NCBI GenBank assembly: GCA_021413925.1
Contig: JAIOPL010000013.1
Coordinates: forward strand, 1-64,000
Reading direction: 5' to 3'
DNA length: 64,000 bases
DNA from: Verrucomicrobiota bacterium
Lineage (GTDB): Bacteria > Verrucomicrobiota > Verrucomicrobiia > Chthoniobacterales > UBA6821
Translations under genes and position numbers: made by a program
The notes under the pieces: model-generated
Told to the model about the DNA's origin: nothing
Database searches by the model: none
The model's input: only the letters and a program-made list of their open reading frames with translations
Shown: in pieces, positions 8,160 through 16,444 of the stretch
Position numbering within the stretch: position 1 is the first letter of the stretch
Layout of the letters: each line of letters opens with the position of its first letter

Positions 8160-9320
8160 ATGAGCAGTTCCCGCATCGCGGAGCACGTCCGCAACATTCC
8201 CCGCTCGGGGATCCGTGACTTCTTCGAGATCGTCCAGTCGATGAAAGAGGTCATCTCCCTCGGCATCGGCGAGCCCGACTTCGTCACCCCGTGGCATATC
8301 CGCGAGGCCGCCATCTATTCCCTCGAGAAAGGGAAAACCGGCTACACCTCCAACCTCGGAACCCCTCGCCTACGACGCGCGATTGCCAAGTATGTCGAGC
8401 AGCACTTCGCCGTGGAGTATAACCCTCACGACGAGATCATCGTCACGGTCGGCGTCTCCGAGGCCATCGACCTCGCTCTACGCGCCCTTCTCAATCCCGG
8501 TGACGAGGTCCTCTACCACGAGCCCTGCTACGTCTCCTACAGCCCCAGCATCCAACTTGCCGGGGGCGTCCCGGTGGCTGTGGCGACGCGCGCCGAGGAT
8601 GAGTTTTCACTCAAAGCCTCGGATCTTGAGAAGGCTGTCACGCCGAAGACCCGGGTCCTGATGTTGAACTTCCCGACGAATCCCACCGGTGCCGTCATGC
8701 CCCTGGAGGAGTTGAAAAAAATTGCCGCCTTCGCCGTGAAGCACGACCTCGTTGTCCTGACCGATGAGATCTATAGCGAGCTCACCTACGATGAGCTGCC
8801 TCATCACTCCATCGCTGCACTTCCTGGGATGAAGGAGCGAACGCTCTTTCTGCACGGATTCTCCAAGGCCTTTGCCATGACCGGATGGCGCATCGGTTAT
8901 GCCTGCGGTCCCGCCGACATCATCGAGGCGATGATGAAAATCCATCAGTACTCCATGCTCTGCGCTTCCATCATGAGCCAGGAGGCCGCCTGCGAGGCGC
9001 TCGAGCGCGGCCAACGGAGCATGGAGCGCATGAAGGAGGAATACCGCCTCCGCCGTAACTATATCGTCTCCTCCTTGAACGAGGCCGGCATCCCCTGCCA
9101 TCTCCCGAAAGGGGCGTTCTATGTCTTCCCAGACATCCGAGGCACCGGACTTACCAGCAAGGACTTCTCACTCAAGCTACTCGACGCGAAGAAAGTCGCG
9201 GTAGTTCCCGGAACAGCCTTCGGCCCGAGCGGTGAAGGCTATGTCCGGTGCAGTTATGCTGCCGGCATGGATCAGATTAAGTTGGCCTGCGAACGCATTG
9301 CCGAATTTGTACGGATGTAG
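8160..9320 (+). CDS. Class I/II PLP-dependent aminotransferase
   Basis: The 386-residue fold-type I aminotransferase has the substrate-binding N-terminal GIGEPDFVTP, NFPTNPTGAV for PLP contacts, LTDEIYSELTYD with the pyridine-nitrogen Asp, and the Schiff-base lysine Lys236 in HGFSKAFAMTGWRIGY. It most resembles the AspC/PatA/AlaA group; the substrate cannot be fixed from sequence. It is probably co-transcribed with the Lrp-type regulator upstream. Confidence 0.88.
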   Translation: MSSSRIAEHVRNIPRSGIRDFFEIVQSMKEVISLGIGEPDFVTPWHIREAAIYSLEKGKTGYTSNLGTPRLRRAIAKYVEQHFAVEYNPHDEIIVTVGVSEAIDLALRALLNPGDEVLYHEPCYVSYSPSIQLAGGVPVAVATRAEDEFSLKASDLEKAVTPKTRVLMLNFPTNPTGAVMPLEELKKIAAFAVKHDLVVLTDEIYSELTYDELPHHSIAALPGMKERTLFLHGFSKAFAMTGWRIGYACGPADIIEAMMKIHQYSMLCASIMSQEAACEALERGQRSMERMKEEYRLRRNYIVSSLNEAGIPCHLPKGAFYVFPDIRGTGLTSKDFSLKLLDAKKVAVVPGTAFGPSGEGYVRCSYAAGMDQIKLACERIAEFVRM

Positions 9321-9363
9321 GGCTTGGGATTTGAGCGCACAGCGTTGTTCCCCCCTGCAGAGA

Positions 9364-9660
9364 TCAACTCCGTTTTAGCTCTGCGCGAACGGCCTCTGGG
9401 TCTCTGCGACAATCCAGCACTCGGAACACGACTGCCTCCTGCTGGATCACCCTGTAATAAATGCAATAGGGGAAGCGGTTGGCGATCATTCGATGGAACC
9501 CATGATGGATCCGGTGGATTCCGGCATAAAGGGTCAAGGAATCGATATCCTAGAAAAGCGAATCGAAGAAGTAATCACCCACCCCGTCTTCCATCCCGTC
9601 GTAAAATTCCCGTGCAGATGCAAGATCCTCGAGAGCGGACCGAAGAATCCTAATTTTCAT
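9364..9660 (-). pseudogene. ParE/RelE-type toxin interrupted by an in-frame TAG
   Basis: Reading on from the ATG at 9660, which overlaps the antitoxin stop, gives a complete 98-residue ParE-like frame (MKIRILRSALEDLASAREFY near the start, RFPYCIYYRVI and FRVLDCRRDPEAVRAELKR near the end). A single TAG at 9550-9552 follows residue 36. The related module at 15.8 kb has Ser at this position (LFSDID), so a one-base change from TCG or TCA would explain it. The rest of the frame is clean to its TGA, which points to recent inactivation or a sequencing error. Confidence 0.75.
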
Positions 9661-9878
9661 TCAAACCGGCCACGCAGCTCTTTCTTGGCCTGCTGCCAGT
9701 CCAGAACCTCGATGCGCCCTGCCGTGAAATCAGCCTCGGTCTTCCGAAGCTCCTCCCCATGCCAGGAAGGAGAAGTGATGTCATCATCGCGAAGGGCAAG
9801 ATCGCTCCAGAGCATCTCGATAATCCTCATTTTCTCCAATGAGGGAAGTTGGCGGAGTTCCGCTATACTCATGTCCAA
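9657..9878 (-). CDS. Addiction module antitoxin component (TIGR02574-like)
   Basis: The 73-residue protein has the family pattern: an N-terminal LxxLPSLEKMRIIEMLW, then a DxSPxWHxEEL segment and a closing W-x-x-A-K-K-E-L-R. It ends in a 4-bp overlap (ATGA) with a ParE-type toxin frame that carries a premature stop. It is a distant paralogue of the antitoxin at 15.8-16.0 kb. The antitoxin itself looks intact. Confidence 0.75.
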   Translation of the reverse strand: MDMSIAELRQLPSLEKMRIIEMLWSDLALRDDDITSPSWHGEELRKTEADFTAGRIEVLDWQQAKKELRGRFE

Positions 9879-10027
9879 ACGCTAGTCCGACAGCGAATCG
9901 CCGTCAACTGACGCGCTCTACTGATGGGATTGATCAGCACTAGGTGCAAAGGCATTAAATTCTCTTTTCATAGCTCATTCCTTCAACCCTCGACAACGGA
10001 GGATGCCTCTCCTAAATTTTGCCTCCT

Positions 10028-11941
10028 GTGAGCTACCGCGTCTTTGCCCGAAAATACAGGCCTCAGCGTTTTGAGGAGGTCGTTGGCCAGGAGCACATTA
10101 CCCGGACTCTCCAGAATGCCATCACGGGGAATCGACTCGCCCAGGCCTACCTCTTTGTCGGGCCGCGCGGTGTTGGCAAGACTTCCTCAGCTCGCATTCT
10201 TGCGAAGGCACTGAACTGTCAGGCCAACAAGAATGGTCCTACCGACAATCCCTGTGGTGTCTGCGATGCCTGCGTCGAGATCGCCGAAGGACGTAGCCTC
10301 GATGTCATGGAGATCGATGGCGCCAGCAATAATAGCGTCGAGAGCATCCGAACCCTGCGTGAGAATGCCGCTTATGCGCCTGCACGGGGTCCTTATAAGG
10401 TCTACCTGATCGATGAGGTGCACATGCTCACGACGGCGGCTTTCAATGCGCTCCTCAAGACGCTTGAGGAGCCGCCCGATCATGTGAAGTTCCTCTTCGC
10501 CACCACCGAGGCACAGAAGGTTCCCGCCACTATCCTAAGCCGCTGCCAACGCTTCGACTTACGCAGGCTGACCCCGGAACAGATTTCCGGCCACCTTCTC
10601 TTCATCGCGAAAAACGAGAACATCGCCCTCGAGATTGCCGCTGCCGAAGCCCTTGCTAAGGGAGCGGACGGGGCGATGCGCGACGCCGAGTCGATGCTCG
10701 ATCAGGTGGTTGCCTTCTGCGGAAACACGATTGTCGCGGCAGATGTGCATAGTGTTTTCGGATTCACCCCGCGCGAGACCGTCCTTGATCTCGGGAATGC
10801 GCTTGTGAACCGCGATACCCCGGCGGCTCTTGCCGTCGTGAAAGCTCAGGCAGAGGCAGGCAAGGATCTCTCGAGACTGCTTGGTGATCTCGTAGGGCTC
10901 CTTCGCGACGTGCTTATCTCCAAGGTTCATCCATCTGAGAGTGCGACGGACGAGTCCCGGCTGGGAGAGGCGATCGCTCAGGAAAAGCTGCTTGTCCTGC
11001 TCGATCACTTCGGTGAGACCGAGGGCCGTCTTCGCTGGGCCTCGGACAAAAAGCTCCAGCTGGACGTTGCCCTGATCAAGGCAGTTCATCTGCTCGAAGA
11101 GACGAGCCTCTCGGATGTTTTGGATGTCCTGACTGCTCTGCGCGCAGGAACACCCCTACCTGAGCGCCAGACTCCCAAGCTATCGTCCTCGTCACGACCG
11201 ACTCCAGCAGCAAGGCCCGCTATTCCAGTTCCTCTCTCTTCTCCGGAACCGACCCCGGCTCCTGCTTCCACTCCCGCTGCAATAGTTGAGCCATCCAAGC
11301 CTGCTTTTGTAGTTCCTGCTGCAGCGGCACCTGAACCCGCAGCATCCGTAGCGCCAACTACTTCAACCGCACTGCCGGCTGAATCGGCATCCCCATCACC
11401 GGAACCCGATGACCTCTCGACGCCGTCAACGGACTCGGACCCATGGCATACAGTTTCCATGAAACTTGCAGCGGATTCCCCGCTCAAGTTCGGCTGGGTG
11501 GAGGATGGCCATTTCGCTGGACGCTCCGGCAATACGGTGACCGTGGAGTTTCCCCCCTCGTTGGAACCCCACACACAAACACTCTTCTGGCCTCAGGCAA
11601 TCAAGAAGATCGAAGAGCAACTCTCCACGCTGCTCGGAGAGAAGATTTCCTTTGAACCCCGCTTTACCGGCGAGGAGCCAGCAGCACTTCCAGAGCCGGA
11701 ACCGGTAGCGCCTCCGGTTGCCAGAACTCCTTCCCACGCTTCCTCGGCTTCTACTAGTTCCGCTGGTTCCACTGGTTCCATGCCATCGAAGGGAGCAGCC
11801 ACTCAACCCGCTAACTCAAAAGCCGAGGAACCTTCTCCCGGTCTCACACCAGAGGAAATGGAATCCTTCAAGGCCGATCCGCTCATTAAAAAAGCTCTCG
11901 AGATCTTCAAGGCTGAGATACTCACTACAAAAACCACCTGA
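10028..11941 (+). CDS. dnaX: DNA polymerase III subunit gamma/tau
   Basis: The clamp-loader ATPase (about 637 residues) has Walker A GPRGVGKT near residue 45, a four-cysteine zinc module (NCQ, NPCGVCDAC), Walker B YLIDEVHML and an SRC sensor (LSRCQRFDLRRL). After about residue 375 comes a long Pro/Ala/Ser/Thr-rich linker and then a divergent tau-like C-terminal domain. I prefer the GTG at 10028, giving MSYRVFARKYRP as in other DnaX proteins; a TTG nine bases upstream is in frame. The ybaB-like gene follows 11 bp later, the classic arrangement. Confidence 0.95.
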   Translation: MSYRVFARKYRPQRFEEVVGQEHITRTLQNAITGNRLAQAYLFVGPRGVGKTSSARILAKALNCQANKNGPTDNPCGVCDACVEIAEGRSLDVMEIDGASNNSVESIRTLRENAAYAPARGPYKVYLIDEVHMLTTAAFNALLKTLEEPPDHVKFLFATTEAQKVPATILSRCQRFDLRRLTPEQISGHLLFIAKNENIALEIAAAEALAKGADGAMRDAESMLDQVVAFCGNTIVAADVHSVFGFTPRETVLDLGNALVNRDTPAALAVVKAQAEAGKDLSRLLGDLVGLLRDVLISKVHPSESATDESRLGEAIAQEKLLVLLDHFGETEGRLRWASDKKLQLDVALIKAVHLLEETSLSDVLDVLTALRAGTPLPERQTPKLSSSSRPTPAARPAIPVPLSSPEPTPAPASTPAAIVEPSKPAFVVPAAAAPEPAASVAPTTSTALPAESASPSPEPDDLSTPSTDSDPWHTVSMKLAADSPLKFGWVEDGHFAGRSGNTVTVEFPPSLEPHTQTLFWPQAIKKIEEQLSTLLGEKISFEPRFTGEEPAALPEPEPVAPPVARTPSHASSASTSSAGSTGSMPSKGAATQPANSKAEEPSPGLTPEEMESFKADPLIKKALEIFKAEILTTKTT

Positions 11942-11951
11942 CCCACATTCT

Positions 11952-12263
11952 ATGAACATTGCAAAGATGATGAGCGCAGCCGCGAACGCGCAGAAGAAAA
12001 TGGCCCAAATCCAGGAAGACCTTTCTCAGCGCGAGGTCGAGGCCTCATCGGGCGGTGGCAAGGTCACGGTGAAGGCCTCTGGTTCCGGAGATATTCTCTC
12101 CATCCGCATCTCTCCCGAAGTGGTGAATGCCGAGGATGTGGAACTGCTCGAAGATCTCGTCCTGAGCGCCGTCCGTCAGGCGACCACCGACGCAAAGAAG
12201 CTTGCTGCTGACGAGATGGGCAAGCTCACGGCAGGACTAGGCATCCCCGGTTTGCCGTTCTGA
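11952..12263 (+). CDS. YbaB/EbfC-family nucleoid-associated protein
   Basis: The 103-residue protein starts MNIAKMMSAAANAQKKMAQI and has the family middle VTVKASGSGDILSIRISPEV and a C-terminal helix. It forms dimers that bind DNA and is usually encoded between dnaX and recR. Here dnaX precedes it but recR does not follow; an Old Yellow Enzyme gene does. Residues upstream of the ATG in the same frame belong to the out-of-frame end of dnaX. Confidence 0.9.
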   Translation: MNIAKMMSAAANAQKKMAQIQEDLSQREVEASSGGGKVTVKASGSGDILSIRISPEVVNAEDVELLEDLVLSAVRQATTDAKKLAADEMGKLTAGLGIPGLPF

Positions 12264-12271
12264 GGATTCTC

Positions 12272-12295
12272 GCGCGGAGACGCAGAGGCGCAGAG
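12272..12295. repeat. Octamer array of the GCGCAGAG family
   Basis: Three consecutive 8-bp units related to GCGCAGAG (first unit GCGCGGAG, then ACGCAGAG) lie just after the ybaB-like stop codon. Other copies lie at 13889, 14047, 28022, 56495 and 56596. Confidence 0.85.
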
Positions 12296-12401
12296 AAGGA
12301 TCAAACAAGATTTCCTTCATAACCTACTTGCGTATGCGGCGTTAAGATTTCCCAGTCATTCCCAATAGCCTCACAGTCTTCAGCCTAAACACCCTTTCTT
12401 C

Positions 12402-13490
12402 ATGAGCACACCCGACCTTTTCTCTCCGATTCAGCTCGGCCCTCTGGCGCTGCCCAACCGCATTTTCATGGCGCCGCTTACCCGGTGCCGTGCCTCGGTG
12501 GGCAATATTCCCAATGACCTGAACGTTGAGTATTATTCCCAGCGTGCTTCGGCGGGACTGATCATCTCGGAAGCGACCTCCGTCTCATCGCGCGGCTACG
12601 GCTATCCGAATACCCCCGGCATCCATACCGAGGCCCAGGTGGCCGGCTGGAAAAAGATCACTAGCGCCATTCATTCCAAGGGTGGCCATGTCTACCTCCA
12701 GCTCTGGCATGTCGGACGCATTTCGCATCCCGCCTATCAAGAGGAGGGAACCCAGCCGGTCGCTCCGTCAGCGGTGAAACCGAAGGGCCAGATCTTCACA
12801 GGAACCGGCATGGAGGAGTATGTCACTCCCCGTGCCCTTGAGGCCGGTGAAATCCCCGGCATCATCGAAGAATACATCCACGGGGCAAAGCTCGCCAAGG
12901 AGGCGGGTTTCGACGGAGTGGAGATCCACAATGCCAATGGCTACCTACTGGACCAGTTCCTGCGCGACGGGACCAACCTGCGGGGTGATAACTATGGTGG
13001 GTCAGTCCAGAACCGGGCCCGCCTCACTCTTGAGGTCACCGAGGCGGTCTGCAGCCTGTGGGGCGCTGATCGAGTCGGCATCCGATTCTCTCCCTCCGGT
13101 GTCTTCAATGACATGAGCGACAGCAACCCCTTGGAGACCTTTGGGCACGTTCTTCAGGAGTTGAACCGCTTCGGCCTTGCTTACGCCCACATCACGCAGG
13201 TGACGGCCCAAGATATCGCTCATGGTGCCGTGGCAGGCGTTGGACCGAAAGAGCTGAAGCCTTTCTGGAAAGGCAAGATCGTTTCGGCTGGCGGCTTCAC
13301 CCTTGAGTCGGGCAACAAGGCCCTAGCCGAGGGCTGGGCCGATGCGATCGCCTTTGGCGTTCCCTTCCTTTCCAACCCCGATCTCCCAGAACGCTTCCGT
13401 CGGACTGCACCGCTCAACAAACCCGATGAGGCTTCCTTCTACGGGGGAACGGAGAAGGGTTACACGGACTATCCGACGCTCTCTGCTTAG
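12402..13490 (+). CDS. Old Yellow Enzyme family NADH:flavin oxidoreductase (NemA-like)
   Basis: The 362-residue FMN TIM-barrel has the family signatures MAPLTRCRA, YYSQRASAGLIISEA, LQLWHVGRISH, the catalytic HNANGYLLDQFL and the C-terminal AIAFGVPFLSNPDLPERF. Members reduce activated C=C bonds (enones, maleimides, nitrate esters) with NAD(P)H. The start ATG is preceded by a pyrimidine-rich stretch that resembles a weak inverted octamer array (about 12370-12400) and not by a Shine-Dalgarno. Confidence 0.92.
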   Translation: MSTPDLFSPIQLGPLALPNRIFMAPLTRCRASVGNIPNDLNVEYYSQRASAGLIISEATSVSSRGYGYPNTPGIHTEAQVAGWKKITSAIHSKGGHVYLQLWHVGRISHPAYQEEGTQPVAPSAVKPKGQIFTGTGMEEYVTPRALEAGEIPGIIEEYIHGAKLAKEAGFDGVEIHNANGYLLDQFLRDGTNLRGDNYGGSVQNRARLTLEVTEAVCSLWGADRVGIRFSPSGVFNDMSDSNPLETFGHVLQELNRFGLAYAHITQVTAQDIAHGAVAGVGPKELKPFWKGKIVSAGGFTLESGNKALAEGWADAIAFGVPFLSNPDLPERFRRTAPLNKPDEASFYGGTEKGYTDYPTLSA

Positions 13491-13491
13491 C

Positions 13492-13728
13492 TTATTCCTC
13501 GTCGACTAAGGGCACCTGATTTAGTTCGAGTGCATGTCCTTTGGACCAAGCCTTGATCTCTTCTGACCATCGTCGCTCATCGAGGTACTCACTCAGCGGT
13601 TCATCGGGCTCATGGGGACCATCGATCGGACCCGAGATGGGCCCTGGGGGCGTAGGGCGGCAGAACGTAAGTGGGGCGCCGCTTTGTCCGTACAGCCAAT
13701 CACGTTCGGGTGTTGTGCTTTTTCTCAT
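13492..13728 (-). CDS. Hypothetical small acidic protein
   Basis: The frame encodes 78 residues with a proline-rich centre and a charged C-terminal half (LSEYLDERRWSEEIKAWSKG). No family is recognised and no Shine-Dalgarno is visible. It abuts the OYE gene tail to tail. Its antisense frames are also open, so it may not be a gene. Confidence 0.3.
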   Translation of the reverse strand: MRKSTTPERDWLYGQSGAPLTFCRPTPPGPISGPIDGPHEPDEPLSEYLDERRWSEEIKAWSKGHALELNQVPLVDEE

Positions 13729-13888
13729 GGGGAGGGGAAGGGTTGTCTTCCATCTTTTTAGACAACGTCACCCTGAACTCCGTTGAATCAAATAAACCGG
13801 CTCTTCGCTATTTCCTGTGGGTGGATGGTAAGATCATACTTCGGGAGGCAGAGGGTTATTTCACCACTAAGAAAACAGCCAAGGACTC

Positions 13889-14070
13889 GCGCAAAGGCGC
13901 AAAGGCGCGGAGGAAAAGACAAAGAATTAGGTCCAGAGAAGATTTTTATCCTCACTCCCATCAAATCGGATAATCACTTGCTCGATTAACACTGGGTACT
14001 GACGACTCCTTCCAAGGGAGATGTTTCCTAAGAAGCGTTGCCATTACTCTGCGCCTTTGCGTCTTTGCGC
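13889..14070. repeat. Inverted pair of GCGCAAAG-type octamer arrays
   Basis: Three 8-bp units at 13889-13912 (GCGCAAAG twice, then GCGCGGAG) face three inverted units at 14047-14070. They could pair into a long stem around a 134-bp loop. The stretch 13729-14237 has no convincing gene; besides this pair it holds the left copy of a 58-bp inverted repeat at 14118. Confidence 0.75.
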
Positions 14071-14117
14071 GATATTTCTTCCCATGTACATGCGTCAAAT
14101 CAAACCGAAACAGTTCT

Positions 14118-14175
14118 AGTGGTTCAAATTCCCTGCGGGTGTCGATGCTTTACCCACTCCAAAAAGCGAGGAACC
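14118..14175 (+). repeat. 58-bp inverted repeat, left copy
   Basis: This copy matches the reverse complement of 15418-15475 at 56 of 58 positions. The pair brackets the small-exporter and CHAP-like genes. It begins AGTGGTTCAAATTCCCTG, which by itself looks like a tRNA T-loop fragment, but no cloverleaf could be built around it. Confidence 0.85.
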
Positions 14176-14237
14176 AATAAACTGAATCCTGTACTCCCTG
14201 CTGTAAGACGCCCACTCAAAGCAAAGGGGCATGAAAT

Positions 14238-14660
14238 TCAACGCAGCAAGCCAGAACCCAACGATGCGAGAAACCCCAGCACGATGACCCAAGGGAATAC
14301 GCCCAGCACAATGGCTAACTGGATTCTCCGAGGAGACTCCCCGAGCGCCAGGGCCAGGATAGCCGTGACTTGGGGCCCGATTGTGATGGGGGCGATGAGG
14401 CCCAGTCCCCAGAGACCGAAGCGATGCCAGACCTTCCAGAAGAGTTTTGAGTTATCCGGCTTCGGATCAATCTTCAGCTTCCGCGTGATCCAGTCGCGTA
14501 GCGGTGCTCCAGCTAGCAAAACCACGAGCCCTCCAGCCGAATAACCCAGCCATGCGGCCAAAGCGGCTGCCCAGACGGGTGCATGAGCCGCCATACCTGC
14601 GGGGATGGCGCTGATGAAGTACAAAAACCCGAGGCCGAATGCAGTAAGGATGCCTGTCAT
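14238..14660 (-). CDS. Small multidrug export family membrane protein
   Basis: The 140-residue hydrophobic protein has about four membrane segments and the family pattern FGLWGLGLIAPITIGPQVTA. This resembles the putative small multi-drug export family (COG2426). Actual substrate unknown. Its start overlaps the stop of the upstream CHAP-like gene by 4 bp, so the two are coupled. Confidence 0.65.
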   Translation of the reverse strand: MTGILTAFGLGFLYFISAIPAGMAAHAPVWAAALAAWLGYSAGGLVVLLAGAPLRDWITRKLKIDPKPDNSKLFWKVWHRFGLWGLGLIAPITIGPQVTAILALALGESPRRIQLAIVLGVFPWVIVLGFLASLGSGLLR

Positions 14661-15199
14661 GGTCTGGGCCGGGGCCGGAAGACGGCCACGTAGTCGACAA
14701 TATCGATGTTGTCGTTGAAGGAGAAATAGTCAGTCTTCACCATTTTCTGACAGCCCGCATTCTGATTGAAGTAACGCACTCCATCGAGGCTTAGTCTATC
14801 GACAACGCCGATGTGATTGGACTGTGGGTGCTCGGGGAAAAGCACTCCTCCCACTGATCCCCTATCTCCCCTGTACCGATACTGGTCGGCGAAAATATCG
14901 TGAAACAAGACGATATCTCCCGGAAGAACCTTGTTGTAATCACCGGAGATCACTACCCCTCGTGACGTCGAGGCGATGCGCCAGACCTCTGGGCCCAAGC
15001 CATTATTCCAGGACAACCCGGCGGATTGAAGCGCCTCATTCACCAGCGTCTGGCAAATGCCATCTCCGACCTGCTGACCCTCGTGCTGAACGCAGAAATT
15101 ATAGACCGTCTTGTTAACGTCCGTCTGGGCTGAAAGATGCGAGGCCATCGCGACGACGATCAGTGCAAGGAATGCCGATGGAGGTTTTACCATGCCCAT
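14657..15199 (-). CDS. Secreted CHAP/NlpC-P60-like protein
   Basis: The 180-residue protein has a signal peptide (residues 1-24, ending SHLSAQ). GDGICQTLVNEAL places a possible nucleophile Cys at the start of a helix, followed by KVLPGDIVLF and NHIGVVDRL, which match the beta-strand motifs of CHAP/NlpC cysteine peptidase folds. It may act on cell wall peptides in the periplasm. Specific family not certain. Confidence 0.55.
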   Translation of the reverse strand: MGMVKPPSAFLALIVVAMASHLSAQTDVNKTVYNFCVQHEGQQVGDGICQTLVNEALQSAGLSWNNGLGPEVWRIASTSRGVVISGDYNKVLPGDIVLFHDIFADQYRYRGDRGSVGGVLFPEHPQSNHIGVVDRLSLDGVRYFNQNAGCQKMVKTDYFSFNDNIDIVDYVAVFRPRPRP

Positions 15200-15276
15200 A
15201 GAGGAAGCAAAATTTAGAGCCGACAGGGGTAATGTAAACCTAATGTCTCCCGCCGCAATCGAGTAAGGCGGCCAAG

Positions 15277-15324
15277 CGCTTTAGCGCTTTAGCGTTTAAG
15301 ACTGTTAGACTATTGGACTGTTAG
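15277..15324. repeat. Octamer array of the ACTGTTAG family, six units
   Basis: Six consecutive 8-bp units (CGCTTTAG twice, CGTTTAAG, then ACTGTTAG and variants) end in TTAG, TAAG or TTGG at exact 8-bp steps. This is the longest and cleanest array of this family in the window. It sits between the CHAP-like gene and the right 58-bp repeat. Confidence 0.85.
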
Positions 15325-15417
15325 GAAGCTGCTCGGGATCGGGAGAAAACCCAGGCCCCTCGCTCAGCCGGTTCTTTGCTTCTTGGAATTGTCTGTTCAT
15401 GAATTTGATCCAGCCAG

Positions 15418-15475
15418 GGTTCCTCGCTGTTTGGAGTGGGTAAAGCATCGACATCCGCAGGGAATTTGAACCACT
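15418..15475 (-). repeat. 58-bp inverted repeat, right copy
   Basis: Partner of 14118-14175 with two mismatches. The matching stretch is continued on its outer side by a sequence resembling ACTTGGATCCC-type text also present near 30887. Confidence 0.85.
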
Positions 15476-15559
15476 AAGAAGGACCCAAGGGGGATCCAAG
15501 TAAGACCGGGGGAACAAATGGAATGAGCTCCGAGGATCGGAGCTGGAATGCCTGGCGGA

Positions 15560-15787
15560 TCATCCCTGCAAGCTGGCTTGCGAGAGTGAGTCGCAAGGCC
15601 TTCCTCCCCGCAGTACCTTCGGCACTGCATCCATGCCATTGTGATCGTGCATTTCAATCTTCAGCGCATCAATGTCTGAAAAAAGAGTGTCGAGAAAGTA
15701 ATCTCCTAAACCGGAATCCTGGGCATCATAAAAACCATACCCCTCGAGAAGATCTCGCTCTGCAAGATCGAGGATTCGGATTCTCAC
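15560..15787 (-). pseudogene. ParE/RelE-type toxin, 3' half lost
   Basis: From GTG 15787, overlapping the antitoxin stop (GTGA), the product runs RIRILDLAERDLLEGYGFYD, then SGLGDYFLDTLFSDIDALKI, clearly related to the toxin frame at 9.5 kb. After about residue 45 the similarity stops, and the remaining frame (EMHDHNGMDAV onward) has none of the expected RFPYxIYY or LDCRRDP motifs in any frame. The 3' half appears replaced by unrelated intergenic sequence. Confidence 0.65.
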
Positions 15788-16002
15788 GAGACTGATTTGC
15801 GAAGTCGTGCCTTTGCCTCCGACCAATCTGCAAAGGACGCCTTTCCCTCTGCATAGAGTCTGCTGGCCTCGTTCAGTGCAGTTTCATGCCAAGCCGGTGA
15901 AGTCACCGATGCCGCCTCGCTGGAAAGGGCGGTCCAGAGAGTTTCCAAGAGACGCAACTTCTCCACCTTAGAAAGGGATTTAACATCCAGCATCGTGGTC
16001 AT
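15784..16002 (-). CDS. Addiction module antitoxin component, second copy
   Basis: The 72-residue product from ATG 16002 (ATG 15993 also possible) has LSKVEKLRLLETLW, SVTSPAWHETAL and FADWSEAKARLRK, the same framework as the antitoxin at 9.7 kb. It is coupled to a truncated ParE-type toxin. A longer in-frame start at 16029 adds non-conserved residues. Confidence 0.65.
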   Translation of the reverse strand: MTTMLDVKSLSKVEKLRLLETLWTALSSEAASVTSPAWHETALNEASRLYAEGKASFADWSEAKARLRKSVS

Positions 16003-16063
16003 GATTCCAAGGTAGATGGTCCCACACACATCTCAAGTCACGAAAGCGGGGGGGCTCAGAACT

Positions 16064-16342
16064 TCAACCCCGTCGGGATCGTCCCAGAGCTTTGATCTCG
16101 ATTTGCACGGCTTCATCCCAGTCATAGAGATCACCCGAATCGGCTGATTGAATGCCCATCGCAATAGCAGCTCTTAGATTCGTCATCCGCACGCCCTGCC
16201 GAGCATCCCGATCCTCTCGGATTGCGGTAGCGATCTTGGTGGAAGCGATGCGGCGCTTTGCCCCCATCACCCTACCTCCCCACATACGGCATTTCAGAAG
16301 CGGCGCCTCGACAGACTTCGTGATGGTGACTTTTCTCGTCAT
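16064..16342 (-). CDS. Hypothetical protein, possibly a ParD-like antitoxin
   Basis: From the ATG at 16342 the frame gives 92 residues. The C-terminal part (LRAAIAMGIQSADSGDLYDW, then DEAVQIEIKALGR) resembles the toxin-binding tail of ParD-type antitoxins, while the basic N-terminal part is not recognised. No toxin gene adjoins it. It could be a remnant of another toxin-antitoxin pair. Confidence 0.35.
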   Translation of the reverse strand: MTRKVTITKSVEAPLLKCRMWGGRVMGAKRRIASTKIATAIREDRDARQGVRMTNLRAAIAMGIQSADSGDLYDWDEAVQIEIKALGRSRRG

Positions 16343-16444
16343 GGAGTGAATTTCCCACACCATGATTTTTCCTGCGAGGGGAATTTGTACGGCAGGTTTT
16401 TTAGGTCCTATGGGTTTTGTAGTCCAGAGCAACCGCAGTTATTT

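Noticed and set aside
9550-9552. Programmed readthrough or recoding of the TAG in the toxin gene
   Set aside because: No recoding signal is visible and the paralogue has a plain Ser codon; a simple nonsense change is the economical explanation.
14038-14544. Frame of 168 codons encoding VVQIPCGCRCFTHSK, also present in a frame at 15397-15657
   Set aside because: The shared peptide is only the translation of the 58-bp inverted repeats, not a conserved protein.
15277-15324. CRISPR-like array
   Set aside because: The repeats are contiguous 8-mers without spacers, and no cas gene is in the window.
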